From Clostridium sp. MD294 (lineage in GTDB: Bacteria; Bacillota; Clostridia; Lachnospirales; Anaerotignaceae), in contig NZ_CP097810.1 of NCBI RefSeq assembly GCF_000364165.2, forward strand, positions 2,358,130 through 2,422,129: DNA of 64,000 nucleotides, given 5' to 3'. The position numbers were made by a program, and so were the translations under genes. The notes under the pieces were generated by a model that was given only the letters and a program-made list of their open reading frames with translations, ran no database searches and was not told where the DNA came from. This document shows positions 7,944 through 16,520 of this stretch, one piece after another. The first letter of the stretch is position 1; every line of letters starts with the position of its first letter.

Positions 7944-9306
7944 GGTTTTGTCTTTCATACTTCACTTTCAAAGCCTGCAAAAGCCCTTCCTGTACGTTTT
8001 CCTTCTTCTGTAGGCTTTGAAAAACTCTTTCTTCAATAGTGCCTTCTACCATCAAATGGTGTATAATCACCGCTTTTTGCTGTCCCTGTCTGTGAAGTCG
8101 GGCGTTAGCCTGCTGATACAACTCTAAACTCCAATTCAGCCCAAACCATACTATAATATTACCGCCTTGCTGTAAATTCAGCCCGTGCCCTGCACTTTTT
8201 GGATGCACCAGAAGCAAAGGAATATTGCCATCATTCCAATTTTTTATATCATTTTCTCCCTCTAATTTCACGGCAAAAGGAAATTTTTTTATTATACTGT
8301 CACAATCAAACCTAAAATTATAAAAGCACAATATAGGTTGTCCGTTTGCGGTGTCAACGATTTCTTCCAATCTTTCCAATTTTTTACGATTTACCTCTAC
8401 ACGACCGCCATCTTGTGTATATACCGCACCATTGCAATATTGTAGTAGTTTATTTGTCAATGCTGTAGCAGTATTTGCAGTGATTTCCTGTTCCAAAAAC
8501 TGCAAATAACTTTCTTTTTCGAACAATTCGTACTGTTTTCTTTCACATTCCGAAAATGTCACTGCCTCTATCAAATCCATTCTAGCGGGCAATTTGAGCC
8601 AATCTTTTGCTTGCATACTCACGCAAATATCAGAAATTTGCTGTTTTATGGCATTTTCCGCTCCTTTTTTGATAGTGTAATTAAATATTGTAGTAGCATT
8701 TCTTTGATTTGGCACAAAATAACGCTCTCTGTAATACGTCAATGTTTTACCGAGCCTTTCGCCCCCATCAATCAAATAGAGTTGGCTCCACAAGTCCATA
8801 AAGCCGTTAGGGGCAGGGGTTCCCGTCAAACCGACCACTCTTTTAGACAGCGGTATGTATTTTTTCAGTGCCTTAAAACGTTGCGATTTAGGGGATTTGA
8901 AGCTACTTAATTCATCAATGACTACCATATCAAAATACCAATTATTCCCTTTTTTGCTCATTTCTTTTACCAGCCACACAATATTTTCTCTATTGATAAT
9001 GTAAACGTCACCATTGTCACAAAGTGCCTTTTCTCTTTGTGTCACTTTTCCCAAAACTTTCACGATTTTAATATGTTTGAGATGTTCCCATTTTTGGCAC
9101 TCTCTGCTCCAAGTATCTTCTGCCACTCTCAGCGGTGCAATTACCAAAACTTTTGTTATCTCAAAATTCCAATACATTAACTCGTTTATAGCAGTCAATG
9201 TAATAACGGTTTTGCCTAGTCCCATATCCAAAAACAAACCAACTCTAGGGGTATCAAGCACTTTCTGTATTGCCATTTTCTGGTAGTCGTGCGGTATAAA
9301 TTTCAT
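7933..9306 (-). CDS. Phage SNF2-family DNA helicase
   Basis: The 457-residue protein is a superfamily-2 ATPase of the SNF2 type. It shows Walker A DMGLGKTVI (residues 27-35), the DELSS box near 130, motif III LTGTPAPNG near 156, and motif VI QQANARLHRQGQ near 403. Phage members act in replication or recombination by remodelling DNA. It starts with ATG at 9306 behind GGAGG and overlaps the VRR-NUC gene by 53 nt, a pairing common in Firmicutes prophages that suggests a helicase-nuclease unit. The last codons and the stop lie inside a hairpin repeat, so the extreme C-terminus may have been altered by that element. Confidence 0.9.
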   Translation of the reverse strand: MKFIPHDYQKMAIQKVLDTPRVGLFLDMGLGKTVITLTAINELMYWNFEITKVLVIAPLRVAEDTWSRECQKWEHLKHIKIVKVLGKVTQREKALCDNGDVYIINRENIVWLVKEMSKKGNNWYFDMVVIDELSSFKSPKSQRFKALKKYIPLSKRVVGLTGTPAPNGFMDLWSQLYLIDGGERLGKTLTYYRERYFVPNQRNATTIFNYTIKKGAENAIKQQISDICVSMQAKDWLKLPARMDLIEAVTFSECERKQYELFEKESYLQFLEQEITANTATALTNKLLQYCNGAVYTQDGGRVEVNRKKLERLEEIVDTANGQPILCFYNFRFDCDSIIKKFPFAVKLEGENDIKNWNDGNIPLLLVHPKSAGHGLNLQQGGNIIVWFGLNWSLELYQQANARLHRQGQQKAVIIHHLMVEGTIEERVFQSLQKKENVQEGLLQALKVKYERQNLEG

Positions 9307-9574
9307 ATTTCGTCAAAACCTCCTTTACTTGTTCATAACTATCTATGACGTAAACAGCAAACCCCAGCCCCCTCAATTTTTTATGTACGAAATTCTGCAA
9401 CGCCCTAGCCCTTTTTCCCGTCGCTTTGATTTCCGCAAAAAATAACACTCCATTCGGTAGTAGCACCATTCTGTCGGGCAATCCCTTCATACTGGTAGAA
9501 TTTACCTTCAACGCCAACCCTCCTGCCTTTTTCACTTTCTTTACAAAATATTGCTCAATTAACTTTTCTCTCAT
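9254..9574 (-). CDS. VRR-NUC domain nuclease
   Basis: A 106-residue stand-alone VRR-NUC domain: MREKLIEQYF start, then KVNSTSMKGLPDRMVLLPNG with the catalytic Asp of the GxPDR motif, then FFAEIKATGKRARALQ with the E-x-K pair and conserved basic residues. These PD-(D/E)XK nucleases act on branched DNA. It overlaps the helicase gene. A gene pair of this type next to a D5-type primase is a standard phage replication cassette. The ATG at 9574 has GGAG-rich sequence upstream. Confidence 0.88.
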   Translation of the reverse strand: MREKLIEQYFVKKVKKAGGLALKVNSTSMKGLPDRMVLLPNGVLFFAEIKATGKRARALQNFVHKKLRGLGFAVYVIDSYEQVKEVLTKYEIYTARLPENGNTESA

Positions 9575-9639
9575 TGCTCCACACTCCTTTTAGCCCACAA
9601 TCCATAGGGTCATTTTGCTTTAACACTTTAATGTATAAA

Positions 9640-9947
9640 TGACGACAAAAATTTTTGCTATCCTCTTTTTTTTATAATATATGGATTTATATATCGTTTT
9701 TTAAAATATACAAAACACCTAAAAATTTTATCAGTTTTGTCATCATTGTTTCAAAAACCTAGTAATATCAAGGCTTTCAGTGATGATATTTTTAAAAAAA
9801 ATCTGTCGTCATTTTTATCATCATTTTATTATTTTTATCATTACTTGCTATAGTCATTTTTTAAAATAATATATTTTATATAATACTCTTGCTATTCATA
9901 TTTCATTTTTATCATCACTTTTTGTCGTTACTTACTATAGTCATTTT
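9640..9947. repeat. AT-rich iteron-like region, candidate replication origin
   Basis: The 366-nt gap between the nuclease and primase genes is very AT-rich and has no supported gene. It holds related direct repeats: a 21-bp unit with core TACTTRCTATAGTCATTTT at 9840-9860 and again at 9927-9947 (two differences), plus shorter units TGTCGTCATTTTTATCATCA near 9804-9823, ATTTTTATCATCACTTTTTG near 9905-9924 and GACGACAAAA near 9641. Repeats plus AT-rich sequence next to a primase-helicase gene fit a phage origin, but this is inference. The last unit overlaps the primase stop codon. Confidence 0.45.
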
Positions 9948-12217
9948 GATTTAGGACAATATATTTGCTCTTCATATCTCCATTGTGAAAAATCAAAATT
10001 TTTATATATCACATAGCCTTCTCTGTTCCTACTTGTCTCAAAACCTTTCGCTTTCAGTTCATCAAAAAACGTTTTCTTTTTCACTCTAACACGTTCATAA
10101 TAAGCACAATAATCATCATATTCCCTAAATACTTCAGAACGTTTAACATTATGTCCTTCTTTTATTATCAAGCAATCTTCAATAAAAGCATATACACTAT
10201 CGCTTTCTTTATGTATATTTTCTCTTACCTTTTTGCTATTTTCACTTTCATATATGTCATTCTGCCCAAGCACCTTTTTAAGCCCTGTTGTTGCCATACA
10301 TATCCAAAAATCCAACTCATTCAACATTTTTTCTTTCAAATAAATATCTTTCTGCTGTGGTTTTTTATTCATTTCAACTACTCTCAAACGTCTTTTAAAT
10401 CCTTCAGATTTATCATCGACATAAGGAAATCTATTTGCACTAAAAAGCATTTTGGCGTATGGTCTAAATGTGAAGCTATCTTTGCCCTTAAATTCCGCTT
10501 GTATGACATCACTACCTATAATTTTTTTCAATTCTGCATCATCATCTATAGTAATTTTGGAAATATCCGCACAAGTATTACACAATTTAAAAAGTAATTG
10601 CGATGAAAAGAAGCGTTGCGTGAGTTTTTCCATAGACAAACTTGAAATATTTTGCTCTCCTATCACCGCATGAAACATATCTATTAGTACACTTTTTCCA
10701 TTTGCTCCTTCACCTTTTAGCAATAAAAATATTTGATACGCTGTACTATGTGTCATACAGATACCCATATACTGGAAAATTGTATCAATATCTGGCACAT
10801 CAAGGGAAGTTTTAAGAAAGTGTTGAGAATGTGGATATTTATGCAAATCTTGTTTATAAATCTGTTTAAAATCGTGCGGTATCTGGTTCATAGAATAATA
10901 TTTCGGGTCGTGAGGCAATAACTCCATATTTTCAACATTAAGCATACCATTTTTAAAATTTATCCAACTACTAGGATATTTATTGACATCTGCATAACTC
11001 TTTTGTATACAAGACTGCATAGCAATCAAGTTGTAAATTCTGTTTATCGTATGAGAATTTTGAAACTCTTTATAAATCAAACTTTGTATGATATTTTTGA
11101 TGAAATTTCCGTCATTATCTACACGATACGCACCATTTTGATACAAATACATCACACCTCTAACGCATATAATGTATTCTGTCTGTATAATATGTTCTGC
11201 AATTTCGGCATCAAACACGCCCGTTATCTGTCCCTTGCCATTAAACTTATGAAATCTATCAAGAAAGCGTTCGTTTTCTGCATTTTCCGCTTCATTTGAC
11301 TGCATTTCGGGCGGGTTTTCTGCATTTTGGGCTTGATTTTGTTCGTTTTGGTGGATATTTGATGGTGTTTCTACCTTATTAATGGCGTTATTTTGCATAG
11401 CGGTAGGGTCGTAAAAAATATTACAATCGTCTATCGCTTTTGTAATGGTCATATCGCCATAAGTTTGTAAGCCGTGTCTTTCGTCCCACTTGTCACGCAT
11501 CAAGCCACTTGCACGAAACATTCTGTCCATCTGGTCACCATCACCGCCCGTCCAAAAAGCCAAAATGTTACAAAGTGCAATATCCGCTTCAGATTGACTT
11601 TTATAATAGGCTTGCCAATTTCCTTCATACAAATCAAAAAACTTCACACCGTTTTTGCTTCTACAAGCCATATCAATTATTTTTTCGTCCTCTAAATAGC
11701 TTATGGCTTGTTGTTTTGGCATAGTTTGGGGCTTTTTTTCTGTAAAATATTTTTCACAAATGCTGTCAATTTCCTGCTGTCTTTCTCCTATTATTTTAAA
11801 ATTTTTCAAAGCCCTTTCTGTCACTGTAAAATATCTACCCGTATCGTAAATCTCAAGTCCCAATTCACTATTTTTTCTCCCCGCACCGTTCAATTTGCCC
11901 TTGCAAATGATATGTACGCCCGTGCCACTGGGGCTAATTTCGGTGTAGCTTTGAACTGTGGTAATGACTTCACGTGATAAATCGCTAAACTTTTTATCTT
12001 GTATACAGTGGTCAATGTCTATGCCCACATAGGGCGTATTAGAAAACATAAAACCTAAACCGCTTATACTTTTGTCACATTCCATAAGCATTTTAGCTTG
12101 TTGATATGTCCCCCAAGTATTTGGGTCATTGCTTTTGGCATTTTGTCCCGTATTGGGGTCAATGGGTATTTTGTTTCTATGGCATACCCAATTTTTGTAT
12201 TTTTTCATATTCTGCAA
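9941..12217 (-). CDS. Phage primase-polymerase/D5 helicase fusion
   Basis: The 758-residue replication protein has two parts. Residues about 1-140 are PrimPol-like, with the acidic pair in YVGIDIDHC (D67, D69), SPSGTGVHI (H102) and a GRYFTVT strand. Residues about 340-690 are a D5/P4-type helicase with Walker A LLKGEGANGKSVLID near 505. A C-terminal winged-helix-like part follows. It should make primers and unwind DNA at the phage origin. TTG at 12217 with AAGGAG ten bases upstream is the likely start; an ATG three codons in is possible. No separate phage DNA polymerase gene is present, so the fusion may also carry polymerase activity or the phage uses host PolC. Confidence 0.85.
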   Translation of the reverse strand: MQNMKKYKNWVCHRNKIPIDPNTGQNAKSNDPNTWGTYQQAKMLMECDKSISGLGFMFSNTPYVGIDIDHCIQDKKFSDLSREVITTVQSYTEISPSGTGVHIICKGKLNGAGRKNSELGLEIYDTGRYFTVTERALKNFKIIGERQQEIDSICEKYFTEKKPQTMPKQQAISYLEDEKIIDMACRSKNGVKFFDLYEGNWQAYYKSQSEADIALCNILAFWTGGDGDQMDRMFRASGLMRDKWDERHGLQTYGDMTITKAIDDCNIFYDPTAMQNNAINKVETPSNIHQNEQNQAQNAENPPEMQSNEAENAENERFLDRFHKFNGKGQITGVFDAEIAEHIIQTEYIICVRGVMYLYQNGAYRVDNDGNFIKNIIQSLIYKEFQNSHTINRIYNLIAMQSCIQKSYADVNKYPSSWINFKNGMLNVENMELLPHDPKYYSMNQIPHDFKQIYKQDLHKYPHSQHFLKTSLDVPDIDTIFQYMGICMTHSTAYQIFLLLKGEGANGKSVLIDMFHAVIGEQNISSLSMEKLTQRFFSSQLLFKLCNTCADISKITIDDDAELKKIIGSDVIQAEFKGKDSFTFRPYAKMLFSANRFPYVDDKSEGFKRRLRVVEMNKKPQQKDIYLKEKMLNELDFWICMATTGLKKVLGQNDIYESENSKKVRENIHKESDSVYAFIEDCLIIKEGHNVKRSEVFREYDDYCAYYERVRVKKKTFFDELKAKGFETSRNREGYVIYKNFDFSQWRYEEQIYCPKSK

Positions 12218-12280
12218 TATTTCATCACTCCTTTTTATAAAATTGCCCCACTTTGTTACAAGCGGGGCTTTGCTTTTCTA

Positions 12281-12856
12281 CTAAAATATGTAATCATCAT
12301 TTTCGTCTACTGTGTAAAAACCTTCTTCTACATTGTCATCAATGTTGATGTCTGCAAAATCGTCTTCCGCCCTACTTCTACCGCCGAGCAATTCTCCATC
12401 ATGTGTTTTCATAATATTGTTCAGACCACACGCAATGCCTTTGTTTCCGTTGGTGTTAAAGGCATAGAAGTTTAGACTAACATAGCCGTAACAGCCCGAG
12501 TAAAACTCTGTTGTATCTATTATTTGCTGTTTTTTTCTGTCAATAACGCCAGGTGCAAATTTACAACTTGCATTTAAAAAATAACAATTTGTGAAATTTT
12601 CGTCGTCCTCTCTTTCTTTGTCACCATCTCTCAAAGGCAATTTTAAATTGTTAGGAATTTTTCCGCCGAACTTCACAATTCCTTCTTGTTTTGCTTCCTC
12701 AATGGCTTTCATCACTTTTCTAACAGCGTCTTTGTTGCTTTTGGGTATCAGCACGCAGGTGGAATATTTTACCTCGTCGCTGCCCTCCATTTTTTTAGGC
12801 TCCCACACATTCGCATAACTAAATCTAACCTCACCAATCACTACTTTAATACTCAT
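12281..12856 (-). CDS. DUF2815 protein, putative phage single-strand DNA-binding protein
   Basis: The 191-residue protein opens MSIKVVIGEVRFSYANVWEP and contains a CVLIPKSNKDAV segment and a GCYGYVSLNFYAFN strand. These are features of the DUF2815 family, whose members have an OB-like fold and are regarded as phage ssDNA-binding proteins. The acidic C-terminal tail (ADINIDDNVEEGFYTVDEND) resembles the acidic tips of SSB proteins. It lies between the DUF2800 nuclease-like gene and the primase, the standard position. The ATG at 12856 follows GAAGGAGG. Confidence 0.85.
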   Translation of the reverse strand: MSIKVVIGEVRFSYANVWEPKKMEGSDEVKYSTCVLIPKSNKDAVRKVMKAIEEAKQEGIVKFGGKIPNNLKLPLRDGDKEREDDENFTNCYFLNASCKFAPGVIDRKKQQIIDTTEFYSGCYGYVSLNFYAFNTNGNKGIACGLNNIMKTHDGELLGGRSRAEDDFADINIDDNVEEGFYTVDENDDYIF

Positions 12857-12897
12857 ATTTTTTCCTCCTTCATATTATATGTAATTTATTTTTAGTA

Positions 12898-14058
12898 TCA
12901 AAAAGTATCAACATTTATGTCCTTGAAATCACTTTCCGCACTGTTGTACAAAGGGCGTTTGTCCTCAAGCGTTGCGATAGTAGGATTTCCCCTTTTTGTT
13001 AAAACAAATTCGCTTAGTACGCCATCAAAATCTGCCCCTAATACCTTTTTCATATCCGCAACACTTCTCAATTCTTTTTTGTATACAATATCTTCTGTAT
13101 ACCCTTTTTGCAAAAGCATAGCAACAACTTCACTATCCGACACACTGTAACACCTGCTTTTTCTGCCCTCTACCAGTTTGTAGCCTGTAAATTCTTCTCC
13201 ATTCAACATCTGTTTCAAAACATATTCTTTTACTTTTTTAGCATATTTTACCAAATCATCTACTTTGTACAATATTTCTGCTATTTCATCATTTGACAAC
13301 ATTTCTATTGCTTTATCTTGGTATTGCTCAATACTACCCACGTATTCCGAAAATGCCTTACATTTTGGCAATGCCCTACAAAATCCCTCTGTACAATGTT
13401 TTCCTGCAACACACATACCATTACCATTATAGGCAATTTCCGCAATATCCTTGATACTTTCTCCCCATTGGCACAAATCGCTTTTAGACAGTTCAAATGT
13501 ACTGATATTATCTATACGTGGTTGATATATTGTCATTACAATAGTGTTAACATCATATAGCCAGTCGTATGCTTCTAAAGCCCCTAAGCCGTACAACATC
13601 AACTGATAATTATTTCGAGCCTCCACTTTCACGCCTTTGCCATATTTCAAGTCTATAATCTCCAAATAGCCACTTGTCACTATCACAACGTCAGAAGTAC
13701 CGAAACCTTCTTTTGCATACTTTGAATAATCTACTTTTTTCTCTAGTTCTAATGTGACATAACTGCATTTTTGTAGGGCATTATGATACCTTTCTATCAC
13801 AAAATCTTTGTAATTTTCTGTGTAACATTGCATTTCTTCATCTATTTCAAGTCCTTCTACCGCCTTGCAATATTCCACATACGATATATCGTTTTGCTCT
13901 CTTTTTATTTTCAATTCACCTAGCTTGTGTGCTACAGTACCTTCTTTTGCAAACTCGCTTTCTTCATATGGCATGACGCTCTCCATAGCCACCGAGCCCG
14001 TACAGTTTAGCCACTTTTTGGCACTAGAAGCCGATAGTACTGCGTGTTCCGCCATCAT
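12898..14058 (-). CDS. DUF2800 phage protein, PD-(D/E)XK nuclease-like
   Basis: The 386-residue DUF2800 member is related to RecB/Cas4-type nucleases. The N-terminal AEHAVLSASSAKKWLNCTGS segment resembles the motif that opens this nuclease class. Acidic and lysine residues of the core appear as GTSDVVIV, LEIIDLKYGKG (D-x-K) and NYQLMLYG (Q). A Cys cluster (CVAGKHC, CRALPKC, near residues 215-235) could bind an Fe-S cluster as in Cas4/AddB. The start ATG at 14058 overlaps the upstream stop (ATGATG). A role in phage recombination with DUF2815 is inferred. Confidence 0.85.
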   Translation of the reverse strand: MMAEHAVLSASSAKKWLNCTGSVAMESVMPYEESEFAKEGTVAHKLGELKIKREQNDISYVEYCKAVEGLEIDEEMQCYTENYKDFVIERYHNALQKCSYVTLELEKKVDYSKYAKEGFGTSDVVIVTSGYLEIIDLKYGKGVKVEARNNYQLMLYGLGALEAYDWLYDVNTIVMTIYQPRIDNISTFELSKSDLCQWGESIKDIAEIAYNGNGMCVAGKHCTEGFCRALPKCKAFSEYVGSIEQYQDKAIEMLSNDEIAEILYKVDDLVKYAKKVKEYVLKQMLNGEEFTGYKLVEGRKSRCYSVSDSEVVAMLLQKGYTEDIVYKKELRSVADMKKVLGADFDGVLSEFVLTKRGNPTIATLEDKRPLYNSAESDFKDINVDTF

Positions 14059-14402
14059 ACCAACTCCTCTAACTCTTTTAAAAATGCTTCATAATGCTTT
14101 TTGTCCATTTCTGGGAGCGTTTCTACACCATACTTTTTAATCAGTGCTTTCACTTTCTCAACACCATTTTCAATCTGTTTTGCCTTTTCAAACGCTGCTT
14201 TTTGGAGGTCTACCACATCATATTGTGGAGTTTGTTTTACTGGTTTTGCTTGTTTCTTTTCCACTTCTGGCTGCTTTTGTTCTGGTTTTTGCATATCTGT
14301 TTGTGATACATAACCTATATCAGTAATTTGAAGTAATGCCTCCACAATTTCGCTTCTGTGTTTTTCAATATCATTTTCATTAAATTCTATTGTAATTTTC
14401 AT
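14055..14402 (-). CDS. Hypothetical phage protein upstream of DUF2800
   Basis: The 115-residue protein starts MKITIEFNENDIEKHR and contains a Lys/Gln/Pro-rich linker near residues 40-58, then a helical C-terminal half (KVKALIKKYGVETLPEMDKKHYEAFLKELEEL). Genes of this size are often coupled to DUF2800, but no function is known to me. It overlaps the next gene by four bases, so the two are translated together. The ATG at 14402 has AGAAAGGAG upstream. It may be a partner or loader for the recombination proteins, which is speculation. Confidence 0.6.
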   Translation of the reverse strand: MKITIEFNENDIEKHRSEIVEALLQITDIGYVSQTDMQKPEQKQPEVEKKQAKPVKQTPQYDVVDLQKAAFEKAKQIENGVEKVKALIKKYGVETLPEMDKKHYEAFLKELEELV

Positions 14403-14449
14403 TGCATTTTTCTCCTTTCTATGCTACTATAATACTGTAGTATACTTTA

Positions 14450-14483
14450 TAGCCCCTTTTGGAAAGCCACTTCCTTAGGGGCT
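14450..14483. other. Hairpin in the gap before the recombination genes
   Basis: TAGCCCC (near 14,451) and GGGGCTTA (near 14,477) form a stem with a loop of about 18 nt, followed on the plus strand by TTTTAT. On the minus strand it lies between the tiny membrane gene and the 14055-14402 gene and has only a weak T run. It could be an attenuator or an RNA-processing site. Confidence 0.35.
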
Positions 14484-14487
14484 TATT

Positions 14488-14658
14488 TTATACCTTCCCT
14501 GCAATACAGTAGCTTACTACACCTGCTATTACCGCTAATATGTACTCCCCGCCGTATGCTTGATAGCCACGTTGCTTATAGGCTGCTTGTTCCGCCCATA
14601 TAAATACACTAACGCCTATCATAACCGCTATTATCACCTGTACTACCCTTCTCAACAT
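14488..14658 (-). CDS. Small phage membrane protein (56 residues)
   Basis: A short open frame, ATG at 14658 to TAA at 14488, gives a 56-residue protein starting MLRRVVQVIIAVMIGVSVF. A second hydrophobic segment (YILAVIAGVVSYCIAG) lies near the C-terminus, so two membrane spans are likely. GAGGAAG lies five bases upstream of the ATG. The gene overlaps the end of the preceding tiny membrane gene by 50 nt in another frame. No family is recognised. A holin would be unexpected in the replication region, so an accessory membrane role is more likely. Confidence 0.5.
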   Translation of the reverse strand: MLRRVVQVIIAVMIGVSVFIWAEQAAYKQRGYQAYGGEYILAVIAGVVSYCIAGKV

Positions 14659-14773
14659 TCCACTTCCTCGCTAATTTCTTTTTGTAATGTTTCATTTCTA
14701 TGCGAAAGGCAACATCTGCCACAACGCACATTACTACCACAACCACCATAAAACATATCACATATTGGTACAT
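14609..14773 (-). CDS. Small phage membrane protein (54 residues)
   Basis: The frame from ATG at 14773 to TAG at 14609 encodes 54 residues: one strong N-terminal membrane segment (YVICFMVVVVVMCVVADVAF) followed by a basic tail (RIEMKHYKKKLARK). AAAGGAG lies six bases before the ATG. The 3' end overlaps the start of the next membrane ORF, which suggests that the two are made as a coupled pair. No family is recognised. It is too short for standard prediction thresholds but has a good ribosome site. Confidence 0.5.
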   Translation of the reverse strand: MYQYVICFMVVVVVMCVVADVAFRIEMKHYKKKLARKWNVEKGSTGDNSGYDRR

Positions 14774-14829
14774 ATCTGCTCCTTTTCTTTTTTTACATAA
14801 ATTAGATTTTTAATTGTTATGACATCTTT

Positions 14830-15063
14830 TTAATTCAATCTCACCTCTTTTGTCAACACTACTTGTCCATACTGAAAGCTTTCTATAGTGCCATTTCCTT
14901 TTTGTTTTACTGTAAAAACATATGGATACAACTTTTCTACCGTTGCGTCATATTTCTTTTTATATTCCTTTTGTGTCTGATTTCTATGTACTGCTTGATA
15001 TATTGTGACATTTCTGCCCACCTGCAAGCCCATTTTTTCCGCTTGCCTTTTCAAATCTGTCAT
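14830..15063 (-). CDS. Hypothetical phage protein (early operon)
   Basis: The 77-residue protein starts MTDLKRQAEKMGLQVGRNV and has a helical N-terminus followed by a small beta-rich part (YPYVFTVKQKGNGTIESF). Similar short proteins are widespread in Firmicutes phages without known function. The ATG at 15063 with AGGGGGA upstream is preferred. An in-frame GTG at 15081 overlaps the preceding stop (GTGA) and is a possible alternative that would couple translation to the gene upstream. It could be a small nucleic-acid-binding protein, but no motif proves this. Confidence 0.55.
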   Translation of the reverse strand: MTDLKRQAEKMGLQVGRNVTIYQAVHRNQTQKEYKKKYDATVEKLYPYVFTVKQKGNGTIESFQYGQVVLTKEVRLN

Positions 15064-15077
15064 AACATTCCCCCTTA

Positions 15078-15329
15078 TCACTCCTCATTTTGTATATTTT
15101 CTTGTGTTTCTTCTTGCATTTTTTCATACATATTTAAGCTTGTTTTCAAAAAACTTGCTGTAAAATATTTGAATTGTAATTCTTCATAATACTGTTTTAT
15201 TTCTTCTTCTGTCATTTCTTTTGCTGCTTCGCTTATTGCTCTAAGTTCACTCGCTGTTTTTTCATTTTCTTCTGCCCATTTTTTGTAACCTTCTTTTACA
15301 ATTTCTCTTAATCCTTCCATAGTTGCCAT
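15078..15329 (-). CDS. Hypothetical phage helical protein
   Basis: The 83-residue protein is Glu/Lys-rich and almost entirely helical (MATMEGLREIVKEGYKKWAE start; ISEAAKEMTEEEIKQYYEEL middle). No family is recognised. It belongs to the early operon read leftwards. Its leader (15330-15403) carries one copy of the repeated GTTACACCGCTTGGACAC motif about 33 nt before the ATG. AAAAGGAG lies upstream of the start. The start could also be the second Met, three codons in. Confidence 0.5.
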   Translation of the reverse strand: MATMEGLREIVKEGYKKWAEENEKTASELRAISEAAKEMTEEEIKQYYEELQFKYFTASFLKTSLNMYEKMQEETQENIQNEE

Positions 15330-15361
15330 ATGTTACTATCTCCTTTTACTCTTAATTTTTT

Positions 15362-15379
15362 GTTACACCGCTTGGACAC
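15362..15379 (-). repeat. Early-operon repeat motif, copy 1
   Basis: GTTACACCGCTTGGACAC on the plus strand, the most divergent of four copies of a shared motif found in early-operon gaps (others at 16521, 16812 and 18308). It lies 33 nt upstream of the 15329 start and 25 nt after the preceding stop. Confidence 0.65.
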
Positions 15380-15403
15380 TATATATTGTGATTATTTAAC
15401 TCA

Positions 15404-16027
15404 TTACTCAAATAACCAATCATTCGTATCTGGTGAGAAAATGCCACATTTATCTTGATTAAATGCAATATAATATGTCACACCATAACATTGTTTTATT
15501 GCTGCTAATATTGCTTTTATAACTGTTATTTCTTCAAATATGTTATATTTAGGTTTATATTCATTTCCATATTGCAATATATCCATATGACTGTGTAACA
15601 TACCACCTAATCTTGATTGCAAAAATTCCTTCTTGTCAAATTTTAATGTTGTAGGCTGATTTTTTTGCATTTCTTCACATTTTTCTAAAAACTTACCAAT
15701 ATTGTTATGGCAATCCATCTGATTATATTTGTATTCTATTGTGCCAACCATTTCTTCTAATGTAACAAGTTCATCTTTCCAATTTTTTTTAAAGTCACGC
15801 TTTTCTATTACTAACGCTTTATCATCTACACTTTTTATCCATTTTAATGTTTTCAAATCTCTTTCACTTACCGTGTTATCCTCTTGCAACACAATAACAT
15901 TTGTCTGCCATTTGCCTTCTTCTTTATAAAATACTACTCTTGCTTTCTCATTTTGAAGCACATCTAACTTCTCCTGTACTAACTCCTCTAAACTTTCATT
16001 CAAATTTAATTCTCTTGCAATTTTCAT
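15404..16027 (-). CDS. Hypothetical phage protein (early operon)
   Basis: The 207-residue protein starts MKIARELNLNESLEELVQEK. It seems to have an N-terminal alpha/beta part (VVFYKEEGKWQTNVIVLQED) and a helical C-terminal part. I recognise no family, enzyme motif or membrane segment. The ATG at 16027 has AAAGGAGG upstream, and it lies 13 nt after the excisionase-like gene, so the two are probably cotranscribed. Early position and lack of motifs suggest a host-takeover or regulatory role, but this is a guess. Confidence 0.55.
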   Translation of the reverse strand: MKIARELNLNESLEELVQEKLDVLQNEKARVVFYKEEGKWQTNVIVLQEDNTVSERDLKTLKWIKSVDDKALVIEKRDFKKNWKDELVTLEEMVGTIEYKYNQMDCHNNIGKFLEKCEEMQKNQPTTLKFDKKEFLQSRLGGMLHSHMDILQYGNEYKPKYNIFEEITVIKAILAAIKQCYGVTYYIAFNQDKCGIFSPDTNDWLFE

Positions 16028-16040
16028 ATGATTTCCTCCT

Positions 16041-16466
16041 TTAAAATATAGGTTCTATATATGCAGGTTCTATCTTTCTCTTTATTACTTTTGGTGTTTT
16101 TCCTTCACCGCTGAAATAGCTTTTTAATACATTTAAATCAACAACCTTAGTCCTACCTTTAAAAGAAAAAGGTATTTTATTTTGATTAATTAACTGTCGC
16201 ACTGCATATTCTGTAATTGCTGTTTCTGTATCCTCTTTCTTTAATGCTTCTACCGCTTCTCTGATTGTGCGAAGCTGTGGCACTTTATTACCCTTTATTA
16301 CTTCTAGTTGGTTCTGTTCCTTAAATGCTTTTTTCTCAAAAACACATTTCGGATTTTTACCTTCCTTTATTTTTAGTGAAAAACTTGATATATTTTCTAG
16401 CTTTTTACCATCAATACTAATTCTAATATCATTTTGGGATATAAAATCAATGCTAATGTTTTGCAT
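16041..16466 (-). CDS. Phage excisionase-like DNA-binding protein
   Basis: In this 141-residue protein the C-terminal half looks like a MerR/excisionase-type winged helix: AVRQLINQNKIPFSFKGRTKVVDLNVLKSYF near residues 88-118, preceded by LRTIREAVEALKKE. The N-terminal 60 residues form beta strands of unknown role. Such proteins direct excision by binding near att sites or act as regulators. Its leader holds a 17-bp sequence (16483-16499) that is repeated exactly just upstream of the integrase gene, which fits a site recognised by a shared factor. The ATG at 16466 has AGGGAGG upstream. Confidence 0.6.
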   Translation of the reverse strand: MQNISIDFISQNDIRISIDGKKLENISSFSLKIKEGKNPKCVFEKKAFKEQNQLEVIKGNKVPQLRTIREAVEALKKEDTETAITEYAVRQLINQNKIPFSFKGRTKVVDLNVLKSYFSGEGKTPKVIKRKIEPAYIEPIF

Positions 16467-16482
16467 AATAATCCTCCCTTTT

Positions 16483-16499
16483 TATCAAAGCCGTCCTAC
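16483..16499. repeat. 17-bp site shared with the integrase leader (copy 1)
   Basis: TATCAAAGCCGTCCTAC on the plus strand occurs here, 17 nt upstream of the excisionase-like start, and again exactly at 20580-20596, 40 nt upstream of the integrase start. Relative to transcription the two copies have opposite orientation, which favours a DNA-binding site over an RNA element. Confidence 0.6.
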
Positions 16500-16520
16500 T
16501 GACTTTTTACTATTTGATTT

